NCBI GenBank assembly: GCA_012961925.1
Contig: DTYK01000077.1
Location: forward strand, 1 to 11,411
Direction of reading: 5' to 3'
Origin: Candidatus Latescibacterota bacterium
Lineage (GTDB): Bacteria > Latescibacterota > MVCY01 > DTYK01
DNA length: 11,411 bases
The position numbers and the translations under genes were made by a program. This document shows, piece by piece, positions 1 to 7,377 of this stretch; positions within the stretch are counted from its first letter, which is position 1; each line of letters starts with the position of its first letter. Under the pieces are notes generated by a model. The model searched no databases, was not told where the DNA came from, and saw only the letters and a program-made list of their open reading frames with translations.

Positions 1-1474
1 CATGAGCTTTCGTGTACGGCATACCTGCTAAGAGAAAGTCTCCACTGGACTTATAATGCTCTTCAAGGATCGGGGCGATATCGTTCCAAGCCCTGGATAA
101 TATCTTTGCGTTAAGCATGATGAAATTATTGGGATTGTTTATCTCGTGCGCCACGCCCGAGACCAGAATCCCCAGGGTCGCCATCTTATCCGCCTGGATC
201 AACTGTTGCTGCTGTGCTCTGGTCAATTCCTCTGCTCGCTTGCGCTCGGTTATATCTATCCCGGTGATGAGGATGGCGTTAGGGACATCATCCTCATACA
301 ACAGCGCCGCACCTGACGAAAACAATATGGTGTGGATAGAACCATCCTTTGCATGGATATCTACTTCAATCTCCGGCGTATATTCCCCTTTAAAGTCCTT
401 TTCTAAAATTGCGGACACCCTTTCCCTTTGTTCCGGAACTATAAAGTCCAGTGCCTTCTTACCAATGACCTCATTCCTCGAATAACCCAGCTTTTTTAAG
501 AACGATCCATTCACACCCCTAATTACGCCGTTTATATCAATTATAGAATTGAGAACCGTGCTTTTCTCGAATAGAAACTTGTATTTACTTTCCGACTTCC
601 GAAGGGCGGCTTCAACCCGTTTGCTTTCGGTGATATCTAGAAAAGAAGCTACGCTCTTTTTAGTTCCTGGGATCATAGCGACGGTGATGAAAACATGGCG
701 GGTTTCCCCTTTTCTGTCGATCAATCGAGCCTCGTAGTTTCTCGGGGCAGCACTTGGGTCTATCCTCCGCAAGCGATGGTACTTTATCATCTTCCCCAGG
801 TCTTCCTCCACGAAGAATTCAGTCCAGCTCTTCTTTCCCTCGATCTCCTCTTTGGAATAGCCGCAGAGCCTGGCGAACTCGGTGTTTGCCAGTGATATGG
901 TCGTATCTTCCTCGATGATAACTGTGGCGGTTCCTGTGGTTTCGAAGATGGTGCGGTACTTTTTTTCGGATTCCTTGAGCGCCTCCTCCGCCTGCTTTCG
1001 CTCGGTAATGTCGATCCCCACGCCGAAGAAATAGTCTAATTCTCCGTTTTCCTTGAACACTGGACGTCCATGCCACTCCACCAGCAGTTCCCGACCGTCT
1101 TTGGTAAGCACACGGTTCTCGTTCAAGGTCGGTTCCCTTGATTTCACCAGTTTCTCGAAGACCTTAGACAACACCTGGCGTTCATCTTCAGGGACGAAAG
1201 TGGACAGATAATCTCGGCCTACAACTTCATCTAACGTGTAGCCGAGTGCCTGGAGCATTGCGGCATTCATCAGTAAGGTCTTGCCATCAGCATCGATGGC
1301 CACAAAAAAGGTCGGTGAAGATTGGATAAGCGTTTTACTGAAGTCCCTTTCTTTGCGCAGTTCTTCCTCAATCTGCCTGTGTTTGATCTCCACTGTCTCC
1401 AATTCATTTATTCGTTCACGCAACTCTACTAATTCTTTCATGAGTTGATCTTTTGTTTTTTCTTCGTCTTTCAT
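1..1474 (-). CDS. PAS-domain sensor histidine kinase (3' end outside window)
   Basis: The visible 491 codons encode a soluble two-component sensor kinase, which would autophosphorylate on histidine and pass the phosphate to a response regulator. Numbering is from the ATG at 1474. A short coiled-coil-like N-terminus (1-43, rich in E/K/L) is followed by three PAS domains at about 44-160, 173-285 and 298-412; the first and third end in the hallmark DITERK (155-160 and 407-412), the second in DITESK. A HisKA segment follows with the H-box GVAHEINNPNN, where H443 is the phospho-acceptor. The ATP-binding HATPase domain must lie left of position 1. No membrane segment or signal peptide is visible, so sensing is probably cytoplasmic (ligand unknown). 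An in-frame ATG at 1510 would add 12 residues (MLLSTSILKRHI); I prefer 1474, which has a weak AAGAGA upstream. No partner regulator is in view. Confidence 0.95.
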   Translation of the reverse strand, partial: MKDEEKTKDQLMKELVELRERINELETVEIKHRQIEEELRKERDFSKTLIQSSPTFFVAIDADGKTLLMNAAMLQALGYTLDEVVGRDYLSTFVPEDERQVLSKVFEKLVKSREPTLNENRVLTKDGRELLVEWHGRPVFKENGELDYFFGVGIDITERKQAEEALKESEKKYRTIFETTGTATVIIEEDTTISLANTEFARLCGYSKEEIEGKKSWTEFFVEEDLGKMIKYHRLRRIDPSAAPRNYEARLIDRKGETRHVFITVAMIPGTKKSVASFLDITESKRVEAALRKSESKYKFLFEKSTVLNSIIDINGVIRGVNGSFLKKLGYSRNEVIGKKALDFIVPEQRERVSAILEKDFKGEYTPEIEVDIHAKDGSIHTILFSSGAALLYEDDVPNAILITGIDITERKRAEELTRAQQQQLIQADKMATLGILVSGVAHEINNPNNFIMLNAKILSRAWNDIAPILEEHYKSSGDFLLAGMPYTKAH

Positions 1475-1484
1475 TATGTGTCTC

Positions 1485-1726
1485 TTGAGAATTGACGTAC
1501 TCAACAACATATATCATCGAACCATCTTTTACAATACATTCCCAGGCGTTTTTGCCTAACAACCTATACAGTATCTTATGCTTATCTCTCTTAACTTCAA
1601 GATGGTTACTGTATGCTCGCTTGATTCCAGTAGATCGGAGAGCTCTTCCAGATAATCATGAAATTTAACGTTATCAGCATTTGGATTGCCGTTTAGGATT
1701 GTGATTTTAAAGGTCGTATTAACGGA
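1485..1726 (-). pseudogene. Decayed flavodoxin-fold NAD(P)H-dependent FMN oxidoreductase
   Basis: Read on the minus strand, the segment gives FKITILNGNPNADN, then HDYLEELSDLLESSEHTV, then IRYCIGC. This matches my memory of flavodoxin-family NAD(P)H oxidoreductases (MKI-LNGNP N-terminus, YCIGC cysteine motif). The family's next motif, roughly CWVKTPGECVVKDD, is present but broken. After CIGC comes TAG at 1556-1558 where Trp (TGG) is expected, about three residues are missing, then AKTPG reads in frame 0. A base is lost in the GGG run at 1541-1543, and ECIVKDGSMIYVVEYVNS continues in the next frame. No start codon is visible: a TAA lies at 1727-1729. The C-terminal roughly 100 residues are absent, because the histidine kinase ORF takes over directly. 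So there is a nonsense codon, a small deletion, a frameshift and truncation: not functional. Sequencing error could explain one lesion, not all. Confidence 0.7.
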
Positions 1727-1780
1727 TTAATCCGTGGTGTATGCGAAATGGCACGTCAATTTTCACTATGTCTGAATAGA

Positions 1781-1809
1781 AATTAACGCATTCTTCTTCA
1801 CAAAGTCAA
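1781..1809 (-). promoter_or_regulatory. Possible minus-strand promoter upstream of the reductase remnant and kinase
   Basis: On the minus strand TTGACT (1809-1804) is followed after 17 nt by TTAATT (1786-1781). The -35 is good and the -10 poor (3 of 6 to TATAAT). It may once have driven the decayed reductase and could now serve the histidine kinase 300 nt downstream. This is inference from consensus only. Confidence 0.25.
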
Positions 1810-1872
1810 GGATTTTTTGATTCCATCACACCAAGGCCCAATGAAATGCTGAAGCGTTAACTCCGAACGTTG

Positions 1873-1909
1873 CTCCTGTAGGGCTTTAGCTAAGAGCAGG
1901 AGTTTTTTT
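1873..1909 (+). terminator. Rho-independent terminator without a visible upstream gene
   Basis: CTCCTG (1873-1878) pairs with CAGGAG (1897-1902). Extra pairing TAG/CTA is possible inside the loop, and seven T residues follow immediately (1903-1909). The polarity is plus strand, yet no plus-strand gene precedes it in the window. It may be the leftover of a lost gene, or it may insulate the promoter at 1931 from read-through. Confidence 0.6.
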
Positions 1910-1930
1910 CGGCTACCTCAATAAAAACTC

Positions 1931-1959
1931 TTGACAAGTGGATGAATATTGAGTAGATT
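1931..1959 (+). promoter_or_regulatory. Sigma70-type promoter for the Gfo/Idh/MocA oxidoreductase gene
   Basis: A perfect -35 TTGACA (1931-1936), a 17-nt spacer and TAGATT (1954-1959, 4 of 6 to TATAAT) sit about 85 nt upstream of the ATG at 2043. A strong ribosome-binding site AGGAGG (2030-2035) lies 7 nt before that start codon. Confidence 0.7.
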
Positions 1960-1990
1960 AGCAGGCAATTCAATAAAACCGCAAAGAGAC

Positions 1991-2013
1991 CTGGTAAAAG
2001 GGCCTCTGGTAAA
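1991..2013 (+). repeat. Direct repeat CTGGTAAA x2 in the oxidoreductase leader
   Basis: The octamer CTGGTAAA occurs at 1991-1998 and again at 2006-2013, a 15-nt period, between the promoter and the Shine-Dalgarno sequence of the gene at 2043. It could be an operator or an RNA-level control site. It could also be chance: an 8-nt repeat over such a short distance is suggestive only. Confidence 0.3.
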
Positions 2014-2042
2014 CCTTGGGCGGTATGAGAGGAGGATAAAAG

Positions 2043-3032
2043 ATGACGGAAAAGGTGCGAGTGGGATTTATAGGGTGCGGTAGTATAGCAAGGGGCCATG
2101 CGTGCAACTTAGCGCAGATTGAAGAAGCGGAGATTGTAGCCCTTTGTGACGTGAACCCGGAGATGATCGATAAGTTCAAAAGGGCTGCTCCGGAGACCAC
2201 GGATTGCCCCGTCTTTGACGACTACCGGCAGATGCTGGATTCAGTAGACATGGACGCAGTTGAGATCCACACACCCCACACGCTTCACTTTGAACAGGCC
2301 CTTGCTTCTCTGAAGAAGGGAGTCCACGTGTTGGTAGAGAAGCCGATGGTGTGCAGGGTTGAACACGCCAGGGAGCTGATCGCTGAGGCCGAAGCCAGAA
2401 ATAGGATAGTGCTGGTCTCGTATCAGAGGCATTATCAGCCGGAGTACCTCTATATCAAAAAGACGATTGAATCAGGAGAGCTAGGGGAGGTCCATTTTAT
2501 CTCTGCCCTGCAGTGTCAGAATTGGATGAGAAGTCAGTGGGGCAAATGGAGGCTTGACCCGGCTCTCTCCGGAGGGGGGCAACTCAACGACTCCGGAAGC
2601 CATCTCCTCGACATCATACTCTGGACTACAGGCCTCAGTGTCAAAGAGGTGCAGGCATTTATCGACAATCGTGGCACAAAGGTCGATATCAACTCAGCCC
2701 TGTCGCTCAGGTTTAACAACGGTGCCCAGGGCAGTATCTCGGTCGTGGGCGATGCCCCGGTCGGCTTCTGGGAGGACCTTACAATATGGGGGACAGACGG
2801 TATGATCTTCTACCGTAACGGTGAGTTGATGCATAAACGGTACACAGGTGAGATGTTGAAGGTTATGGGCCTTCCATCTTCTAATATGAACCCGGATAGA
2901 AACTTCATTAATGCAATCCTCGGTAAAGAAGAGGTGCAATCGCCCGCCTCCTGTGGACTCAGAGTTATCGAACTCACTGAAACAGCCTGGCGCTCGGCAA
3001 AAACAGGCAAGGTGGAGAAGGTAAGGGTCTGA
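2043..3032 (+). CDS. Gfo/Idh/MocA family NAD(P)-dependent oxidoreductase
   Basis: This is a 329-residue cytoplasmic dehydrogenase of the family that oxidises or reduces sugars, inositols and related polyols using NAD(P). The N-terminal Rossmann fold shows VGFIGCGSIARGH at 7-19 (GxGxxA nucleotide loop) and an acidic strand end, CDV at 35-37, that favours NAD over NADP. The family signature EKP is at 99-101 (K100 is the conserved lysine near the substrate). The C-terminal domain has GGGQLNDSGSHLLD at 177-190, with D183 and H187 in the usual catalytic positions. Length is typical. The ATG at 2043 is set by AGGAGG 7 nt upstream. It stands alone between its own promoter (1931-1959) and a strong terminator (3124-3184), so it is probably monocistronic. 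Substrate cannot be read from the sequence; a sugar or nucleotide-sugar dehydrogenase role is a guess. Confidence 0.95.
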   Translation: MTEKVRVGFIGCGSIARGHACNLAQIEEAEIVALCDVNPEMIDKFKRAAPETTDCPVFDDYRQMLDSVDMDAVEIHTPHTLHFEQALASLKKGVHVLVEKPMVCRVEHARELIAEAEARNRIVLVSYQRHYQPEYLYIKKTIESGELGEVHFISALQCQNWMRSQWGKWRLDPALSGGGQLNDSGSHLLDIILWTTGLSVKEVQAFIDNRGTKVDINSALSLRFNNGAQGSISVVGDAPVGFWEDLTIWGTDGMIFYRNGELMHKRYTGEMLKVMGLPSSNMNPDRNFINAILGKEEVQSPASCGLRVIELTETAWRSAKTGKVEKVRV

Positions 3033-3123
3033 AAGCCGTGGTTGAATCGTGAAAATAGCGGGGGGGGATTCTAAAAGCTTCGAACGGAAGGCAATAACAG
3101 CTCAACGTCCTTGATGAAATTGA

Positions 3124-3184
3124 ACCGCAGGGGATAGGACCTCAACGAGTCCTGAGGACTCAGCTTCCCCTGCGGTCGTTTTTT
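3124..3184 (+). terminator. Strong nested-hairpin intrinsic terminator
   Basis: ACCGCAGGGG (3124-3133) pairs perfectly with CCCCTGCGGT (3167-3176), and T6 follows at 3179-3184. Inside the outer stem, GAGTCC (3147-3152) pairs with GGACTC (3156-3161) over a 3-nt loop. Alternative inner pairings exist: AGGAC 3136-3140 with GTCCT 3149-3153, and CCTCA 3140-3144 with TGAGG 3153-3157. It ends transcription from the oxidoreductase gene. Confidence 0.9.
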
Positions 3185-3186
3185 AC

Positions 3187-3214
3187 TTGACTTTTGTCCG
3201 GTTAGACTTAATTT
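3187..3214 (+). promoter_or_regulatory. Weak promoter candidate for the S55 peptidase gene
   Basis: TTGACT (3187-3192) follows the terminator directly; TAATTT (3209-3214) lies 16 nt further. The -35 is good and the -10 poor (3 of 6). A promoter is needed here because the strong terminator isolates the peptidase gene from upstream transcription. Confidence 0.25.
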
Positions 3215-3295
3215 ATAGTTATCTTGAAAATGGCAGTGTCTTTATCTTCTTCTGCTAAAAAAGGTTTGAGACATACTGAAAAAGAGGGGGCAGCC

Positions 3296-5092
3296 TTGCG
3301 CAGGACCGTGATCGGCTTTATCATTTTCTTTCTATTTTTGGTGCCGCTCATTGGTAGGTCCAATGACGTGGAGATAATGAAGGTTGACCAGATAAAGCGG
3401 GGGATGAAGGGAGTTGGGCGGACCGTCTTCGAAGGCACGGAGGTTGAGGATTTCGATGTGGAGATATTGGGCGTACTCAAGAACCGACGGGGTACTCGGG
3501 GTGACCTCATCCTGGCCAGGCTCTCTGGAAGGCCTGGTGGGGCATTGGAGCGAGCGGGGCAGGTGATCGCAGGGATGAGCGGCAGCCCGATCTATATAGA
3601 TGGAAAACTCATAGGTGCTGTCGCCTACACATGGCCCTTTGCGAAAGAAGCGATAGCCGGGATAACACCCATCGAGGACATGATAAAGGTACTGGAGAGA
3701 GGATTGGAAGGACGTTCTTCAAACCTCTCTTCCGATGTCTTCTGGGAAGACCCTGGGATCGCTGTGCCTGAGGAAGTGGCCTCCCTCAACCCCGAAGTTA
3801 AAGAATTTGCGGGTGCGGTCTTCAGACCGATAGCAACGCCTGTGATGTTTGGCGGTTTTGACCAGCGGGTTATCGATAGGATAGCACCAGAACTGGCCAA
3901 GTTCGGGATGATGCCCATCCAAGGTGGTAGCGGGACGGCCGAAGTCCTCGAAGATGTCCCCTTTGAGCCTGGATCAGCCGTCGGAGTCCAGATGGTGCGT
4001 GGGGATCTGAACATAACCGGTATAGGTACCTTGACCTACCGTGACGGCGATAGGATCGTTGCCTTCGGACATCCTATCTTCCTTTCCGGTTCTACCGACC
4101 TTCCCATGACAGGCGCATATATCTTTGATGTCCTGCCCAGCAGATTCTGGTCTTTCAAGTTCGGGGTTCCTGCACACCTCTTTGGTTCTGTGCGTCAGGA
4201 CCGCTGGCCAGCTATTGCAGGGGTTATAGGTGAATTACCCGATATGATCCCTGTAAAGGCTCTGATCGGCAACTCGGAAGGGAAGACCAGCTATCACTTC
4301 GAGGTCCTGAGAAACCGCCAGCTCAGCCCTATGTTTATCCGTTATGCTCTGTACAACGCCATCCTCGTTACAGAGAGGGTCACAGGTGAGGTGACCATCC
4401 AGGCAAAATCGAACATCGAGATGGAAGGCTATCCCGTATTTGAGAGGGAGAACGTTTACGCTGGGCATGGAGCGATATCCCGGGTGGTCTCAGATCTCAC
4501 CGCTCCCGCGTATTCCATAATCCAGAATCCTTTTGAAAAGGTGATGTTGAAGGCAATATCTTTTGATGTCACGGTACAGGAAGAGATCAGAGCGGCCTGG
4601 ATCGAGGGAATACGGGTTGATCGGAAAACCCTCCGGCCAGGGGACTACATACGTGTGACGGTTCTGCTCAAGAGATATCTTGGAGAGGAGCAGGAGGAGC
4701 AGATATCCCTCAAGGTGCCGAAAGATACACCTGAGGGCATGCTATTACTCAGGGTCGGTGATGCGACATCAGCAAGGAGCTGGGATATAGAGAGGTCTCC
4801 GGAGAAATATAGGCCAAGGGATTTCGTCCAGTTGCTTGAGATCCTTAGATCCGAGGGGCAAAACGACGAGTTGACAGTCGAACTCTTCCGTCCGGAGAAA
4901 AGTCTGAGCGTAAGGGGAAGAGAGATGCCATCCCTTCCACCATCGGTTCTTACTGTTATGAAGTCCTCTGGGCAGGCGGGTCAGAGGGGTGCTGTTAAAG
5001 GGGTCGTTATAGCTCGGACTAAGCTCGGGATGGATTATGTGGTCTCCGGCAGCCAATCCCTCTCGCTCGAAGTAAAGAGGGAATTACGTTGA
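3296..5092 (+). CDS. Exported SpoIVB-type (peptidase S55) serine peptidase
   Basis: The S55 signature GMSGSP is at residues 93-98 (S97 the likely nucleophile), followed by IYIDGKLIGAVAY. VAFGHPIF carries the likely catalytic histidine at 259. Family members are secreted serine peptidases related to SpoIVB of sporulating Firmicutes; the target here is unknown. I chose the TTG at 3296: it follows GAGGGGG (3284-3290) by 5 nt and begins a classic signal peptide, LRRTVIGFIIFFLFLVPL, giving 598 residues. Longer forms start at ATG 3230 or TTG 3224 (622 residues), but these have no ribosome-binding site and would bury the signal peptide. The C-terminal half (about 380-598) has no motif I recognise. 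The propeller gene follows 131 nt downstream on the same strand with no terminator between, so the two are probably co-transcribed. A promoter is only weakly visible. Confidence 0.85.
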   Translation: MRRTVIGFIIFFLFLVPLIGRSNDVEIMKVDQIKRGMKGVGRTVFEGTEVEDFDVEILGVLKNRRGTRGDLILARLSGRPGGALERAGQVIAGMSGSPIYIDGKLIGAVAYTWPFAKEAIAGITPIEDMIKVLERGLEGRSSNLSSDVFWEDPGIAVPEEVASLNPEVKEFAGAVFRPIATPVMFGGFDQRVIDRIAPELAKFGMMPIQGGSGTAEVLEDVPFEPGSAVGVQMVRGDLNITGIGTLTYRDGDRIVAFGHPIFLSGSTDLPMTGAYIFDVLPSRFWSFKFGVPAHLFGSVRQDRWPAIAGVIGELPDMIPVKALIGNSEGKTSYHFEVLRNRQLSPMFIRYALYNAILVTERVTGEVTIQAKSNIEMEGYPVFERENVYAGHGAISRVVSDLTAPAYSIIQNPFEKVMLKAISFDVTVQEEIRAAWIEGIRVDRKTLRPGDYIRVTVLLKRYLGEEQEEQISLKVPKDTPEGMLLLRVGDATSARSWDIERSPEKYRPRDFVQLLEILRSEGQNDELTVELFRPEKSLSVRGREMPSLPPSVLTVMKSSGQAGQRGAVKGVVIARTKLGMDYVVSGSQSLSLEVKRELR

Positions 5093-5104
5093 TCTTCCTT
5101 ACGA

Positions 5105-5120
5105 CCCTGTGTCTACAGGG
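5105..5120 (+). other. Perfect hairpin in the peptidase-propeller intergenic region
   Basis: CCCTGT (5105-5110) and ACAGGG (5115-5120) form a 6-bp stem with a 4-nt loop just after the peptidase stop. No T tract follows, so it does not look like a terminator. An mRNA-stability or processing element between the two genes is possible. Confidence 0.35.
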
Positions 5121-5223
5121 CGGCAGAATTGATCTGATCAGAGGCTACTGTATCGACCCAGAGAGAAGAGGGAACTCGATTCTGCCTTCGAACCGGTTGA
5201 ACCGCAACATTGAGGAGAGCATC

Positions 5224-7335
5224 ATGACGAGAAAGTTTATACTATGGGGGTTAATTGGTCTGTACCTAATTGTCCCTGTAGTGGGTCGCTCGACTGCATA
5301 TGCTGTGATGCCCACGATCTGGAGGGATGATAGTCAGGCTGACTTTGAGAAGGGCAAACCGGAGAACGTCTCAATCACAAGCCAGGGCGAGGTCGTTCTT
5401 GCACCGCTGTTAGAGGAGGTTGCTGATACCGACGAGCTTTACGTATGGTGTCTGACCCAGGATAAAGAAGGCAATCTTTATGCCGGCACAGGGAATGAAG
5501 GGAGGATTTACAAGATAGATAGCCAAGGGGACAAGACCCTTCTCTATGACTCACCGGAGGTGGGGATACACAGTCTGGCCTTAGACGATGAAGGAAACCT
5601 TTACGCAGGTTCCTCTCCAGACGGAATCGTGTATAAAATCACGGCCCAGGGGGAAGCTCAAACTCTATGTACCACCGGGGAGAGATACGTCTGGTCGCTG
5701 GTAATCGGTCCCGAAGGCCAACTTTATGCTGGCACAGGTGAGGCAGCTAAAGTCTTAAAGATCTCGCAGGACGGCGAGGTGGAAGAGATTTATGCGTCAA
5801 CGGATAACCATATCATGAGTCTTGTCTTAGATGGAGAGTCGGGGCACCTATATGCAGGTACAGAGGGATCGGGCATTGTTTATCAGATATCCCCTGAAGG
5901 AGACGTCAGGGTTCTTTACGATGCCCCGGAAAGGGAGATCCATAGCCTGGTACTGGGTGACGATGGGGTCTTGTATGCTGGTGCTATGACTGGCCCTCAA
6001 CCACCTGTAAGGGCTGAGAAGGGAAGACGTACGAATATCTCTAACGATGGGTCGTCGATCTATGGAATTTTCCCCTCCGGTGCTGTCTGGTCGATCTGGC
6101 GATCGCCCCAACCGCTTCTGCTATCCATGATATGGAATGTGGACGGGGACCTTATGGTGGGGACCGGGGAAGAAGGGTTGATCTACTCCGTTACGCCCGA
6201 GGGGGATTTCACCCTTGTTGCGAGATGCCCCCAGGGCCAGCCCCTATCTTTACATCGCGGGGGAGAGGGCCAAGTCTATCTTGGGATCAGTGGGAAGGTC
6301 TATCGGTTCAGCTCCCGCTACGCAACCAAAGGGACGCTCACTTCCCCCGAACACGACAATTCTATCAACTCAAAGTGGGGAAAGATATCCTGGAGAGCTG
6401 AGATACCCGAAGGGACACGGATTACCTTCCAGACCCGATCTGGAAATACAGAACACGCCGATGATACATGGAGCGACTGGTCTGAAGAGCTGCAGGATTC
6501 AGAAGGTAGCCAAATACCAAGCCCACCGGCCAGGTTCCTCCAGTACAGGGCGAACCTCTACACCTCCGATTCAGCCAGGACCCCGGTTTTGAAACGGGTT
6601 TCGATCACATCCCTTCAGAGTAACCTCAAGCCGAAGGTCCGTTCGGTTACGATCCGTCCCTATGTCGCCAGGCCTGAAGAGATGCCTCCGGAGGCCAGTG
6701 GCCCGCAAGGGAGAGGTATGGAAGGCCGGGCTCAGGTTCCCCCTCCGGAAAGGAGGAGGGAGCCCTTCAAGAAGACATTGAAGGTGGTCAGATGGCAGGC
6801 GGACGATCCGAACGGTGATCTCCTCGTCTATGATCTGTACTTCCGCGGTATGGATGAAAAAGACTGGAAGCTCCTAAAGGAAGACGTGAAAGGTTCCTTT
6901 TACATCTGGGATACGGAGTCCTGTCCCGACGGGATACAACTGGTGAGGGTGGTTGCCTCAGATGTTCCCAACAACCCTCCGGAATTTGCCCTTTCAGCAG
7001 AGAGGGTGAGCGAACCGTTCATAGTGGATAATACACCACCTGTAGTGCGTAAACTTAAAGTTGAAAAGCAATCCCATGGGAAGCTGGTTATCCGGGGTGA
7101 GGCCGAGGACAAGACCAGTTCCCTGAAGAAGGCAGAATACTCCATCGATTCCGGGGATTGGAAGATAATCTTTCCTCAGGATGGAATCTTCGATTCAAAG
7201 AAGGAGAAGTTCACCTTTACAACCGATGTGCTCTCTCCAGGTGAGCACACGATTGTTATACGGATTACAGATTTTTCCGACAACATCGGCGTAGGAAAGC
7301 TGGTGGCAAAGGTTAAAGACATCTCGAAAAGATGA
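5224..7335 (+). CDS. Exported seven-bladed beta-propeller protein with Ig/FN3-like C-terminal region
   Basis: The ATG at 5224 is preceded by GAGGAG (5212-5217) at 6 nt and begins a signal peptide (MTRKFILWGLIGLYLIVPVV, cleavage near 27), giving 703 residues; the frame is open back to TTG 5089, but that start lacks any such support. Residues about 72-366 contain seven repeats of a blade pattern like SL-L-xxGxLYAGTGxxGxVYKIxxxG, so a closed seven-blade propeller is likely. Blade 5 has an insertion (PQPPVRAEKGRR). Residues about 367-475 form a beta-rich module (FQTRSGN, WSDWSEE). A Pro/Arg/Glu-rich linker spans about 477-516, and the end resembles FN3/Ig repeats (VDNTPPVV). No enzyme motif is seen; a binding or scaffold role in periplasm or outside is inferred. 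It probably shares an operon with the upstream S55 peptidase, making the two candidate partners. Confidence 0.88.
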   Translation: MTRKFILWGLIGLYLIVPVVGRSTAYAVMPTIWRDDSQADFEKGKPENVSITSQGEVVLAPLLEEVADTDELYVWCLTQDKEGNLYAGTGNEGRIYKIDSQGDKTLLYDSPEVGIHSLALDDEGNLYAGSSPDGIVYKITAQGEAQTLCTTGERYVWSLVIGPEGQLYAGTGEAAKVLKISQDGEVEEIYASTDNHIMSLVLDGESGHLYAGTEGSGIVYQISPEGDVRVLYDAPEREIHSLVLGDDGVLYAGAMTGPQPPVRAEKGRRTNISNDGSSIYGIFPSGAVWSIWRSPQPLLLSMIWNVDGDLMVGTGEEGLIYSVTPEGDFTLVARCPQGQPLSLHRGGEGQVYLGISGKVYRFSSRYATKGTLTSPEHDNSINSKWGKISWRAEIPEGTRITFQTRSGNTEHADDTWSDWSEELQDSEGSQIPSPPARFLQYRANLYTSDSARTPVLKRVSITSLQSNLKPKVRSVTIRPYVARPEEMPPEASGPQGRGMEGRAQVPPPERRREPFKKTLKVVRWQADDPNGDLLVYDLYFRGMDEKDWKLLKEDVKGSFYIWDTESCPDGIQLVRVVASDVPNNPPEFALSAERVSEPFIVDNTPPVVRKLKVEKQSHGKLVIRGEAEDKTSSLKKAEYSIDSGDWKIIFPQDGIFDSKKEKFTFTTDVLSPGEHTIVIRITDFSDNIGVGKLVAKVKDISKR

Positions 7336-7349
7336 CCGATCGTTTTCAA

Positions 7350-7377
7350 CCTGTAATCTACGTTGTTACACTACAGG
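7350..7377 (-). terminator. Imperfect hairpin between convergent genes
   Basis: CCTGTA (7350-7355) can pair with TACAGG (7372-7377), with further GTAA/TTAC pairing inside. The hairpin spans the last codons of the minus-strand nadC-birA gene and most of the 22-nt gap to the propeller stop. The minus-strand downstream sequence is only modestly T-rich (TTGAAAACG), so terminator activity is doubtful. Confidence 0.25.

Noticed and set aside
117..485. 122-codon plus-strand ORF in the kinase region
   Set aside because: Antisense shadow of the third PAS domain and H-box, which are clearly coded on the minus strand.
3224..3295. Longer N-terminus for the S55 peptidase (TTG 3224 or ATG 3230)
   Set aside because: No ribosome-binding site, and it would place 22-24 polar residues before a clear signal peptide; TTG 3296 has GAGGGGG at good spacing.
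3625..4014. 129-codon minus-strand ORF inside the S55 gene
   Set aside because: Antisense shadow of the peptidase domain; no motif and no ribosome-binding site.
5089..5223. 45-residue N-terminal extension of the propeller protein (TTG 5089)
   Set aside because: ATG 5224 has GAGGAG at 6 nt and starts directly at the signal peptide.
6132..6592. Overlapping plus-strand ORFs (89 and 125 codons) in the propeller gene
   Set aside because: Out-of-frame shadows; the main frame keeps the blade repeats throughout.
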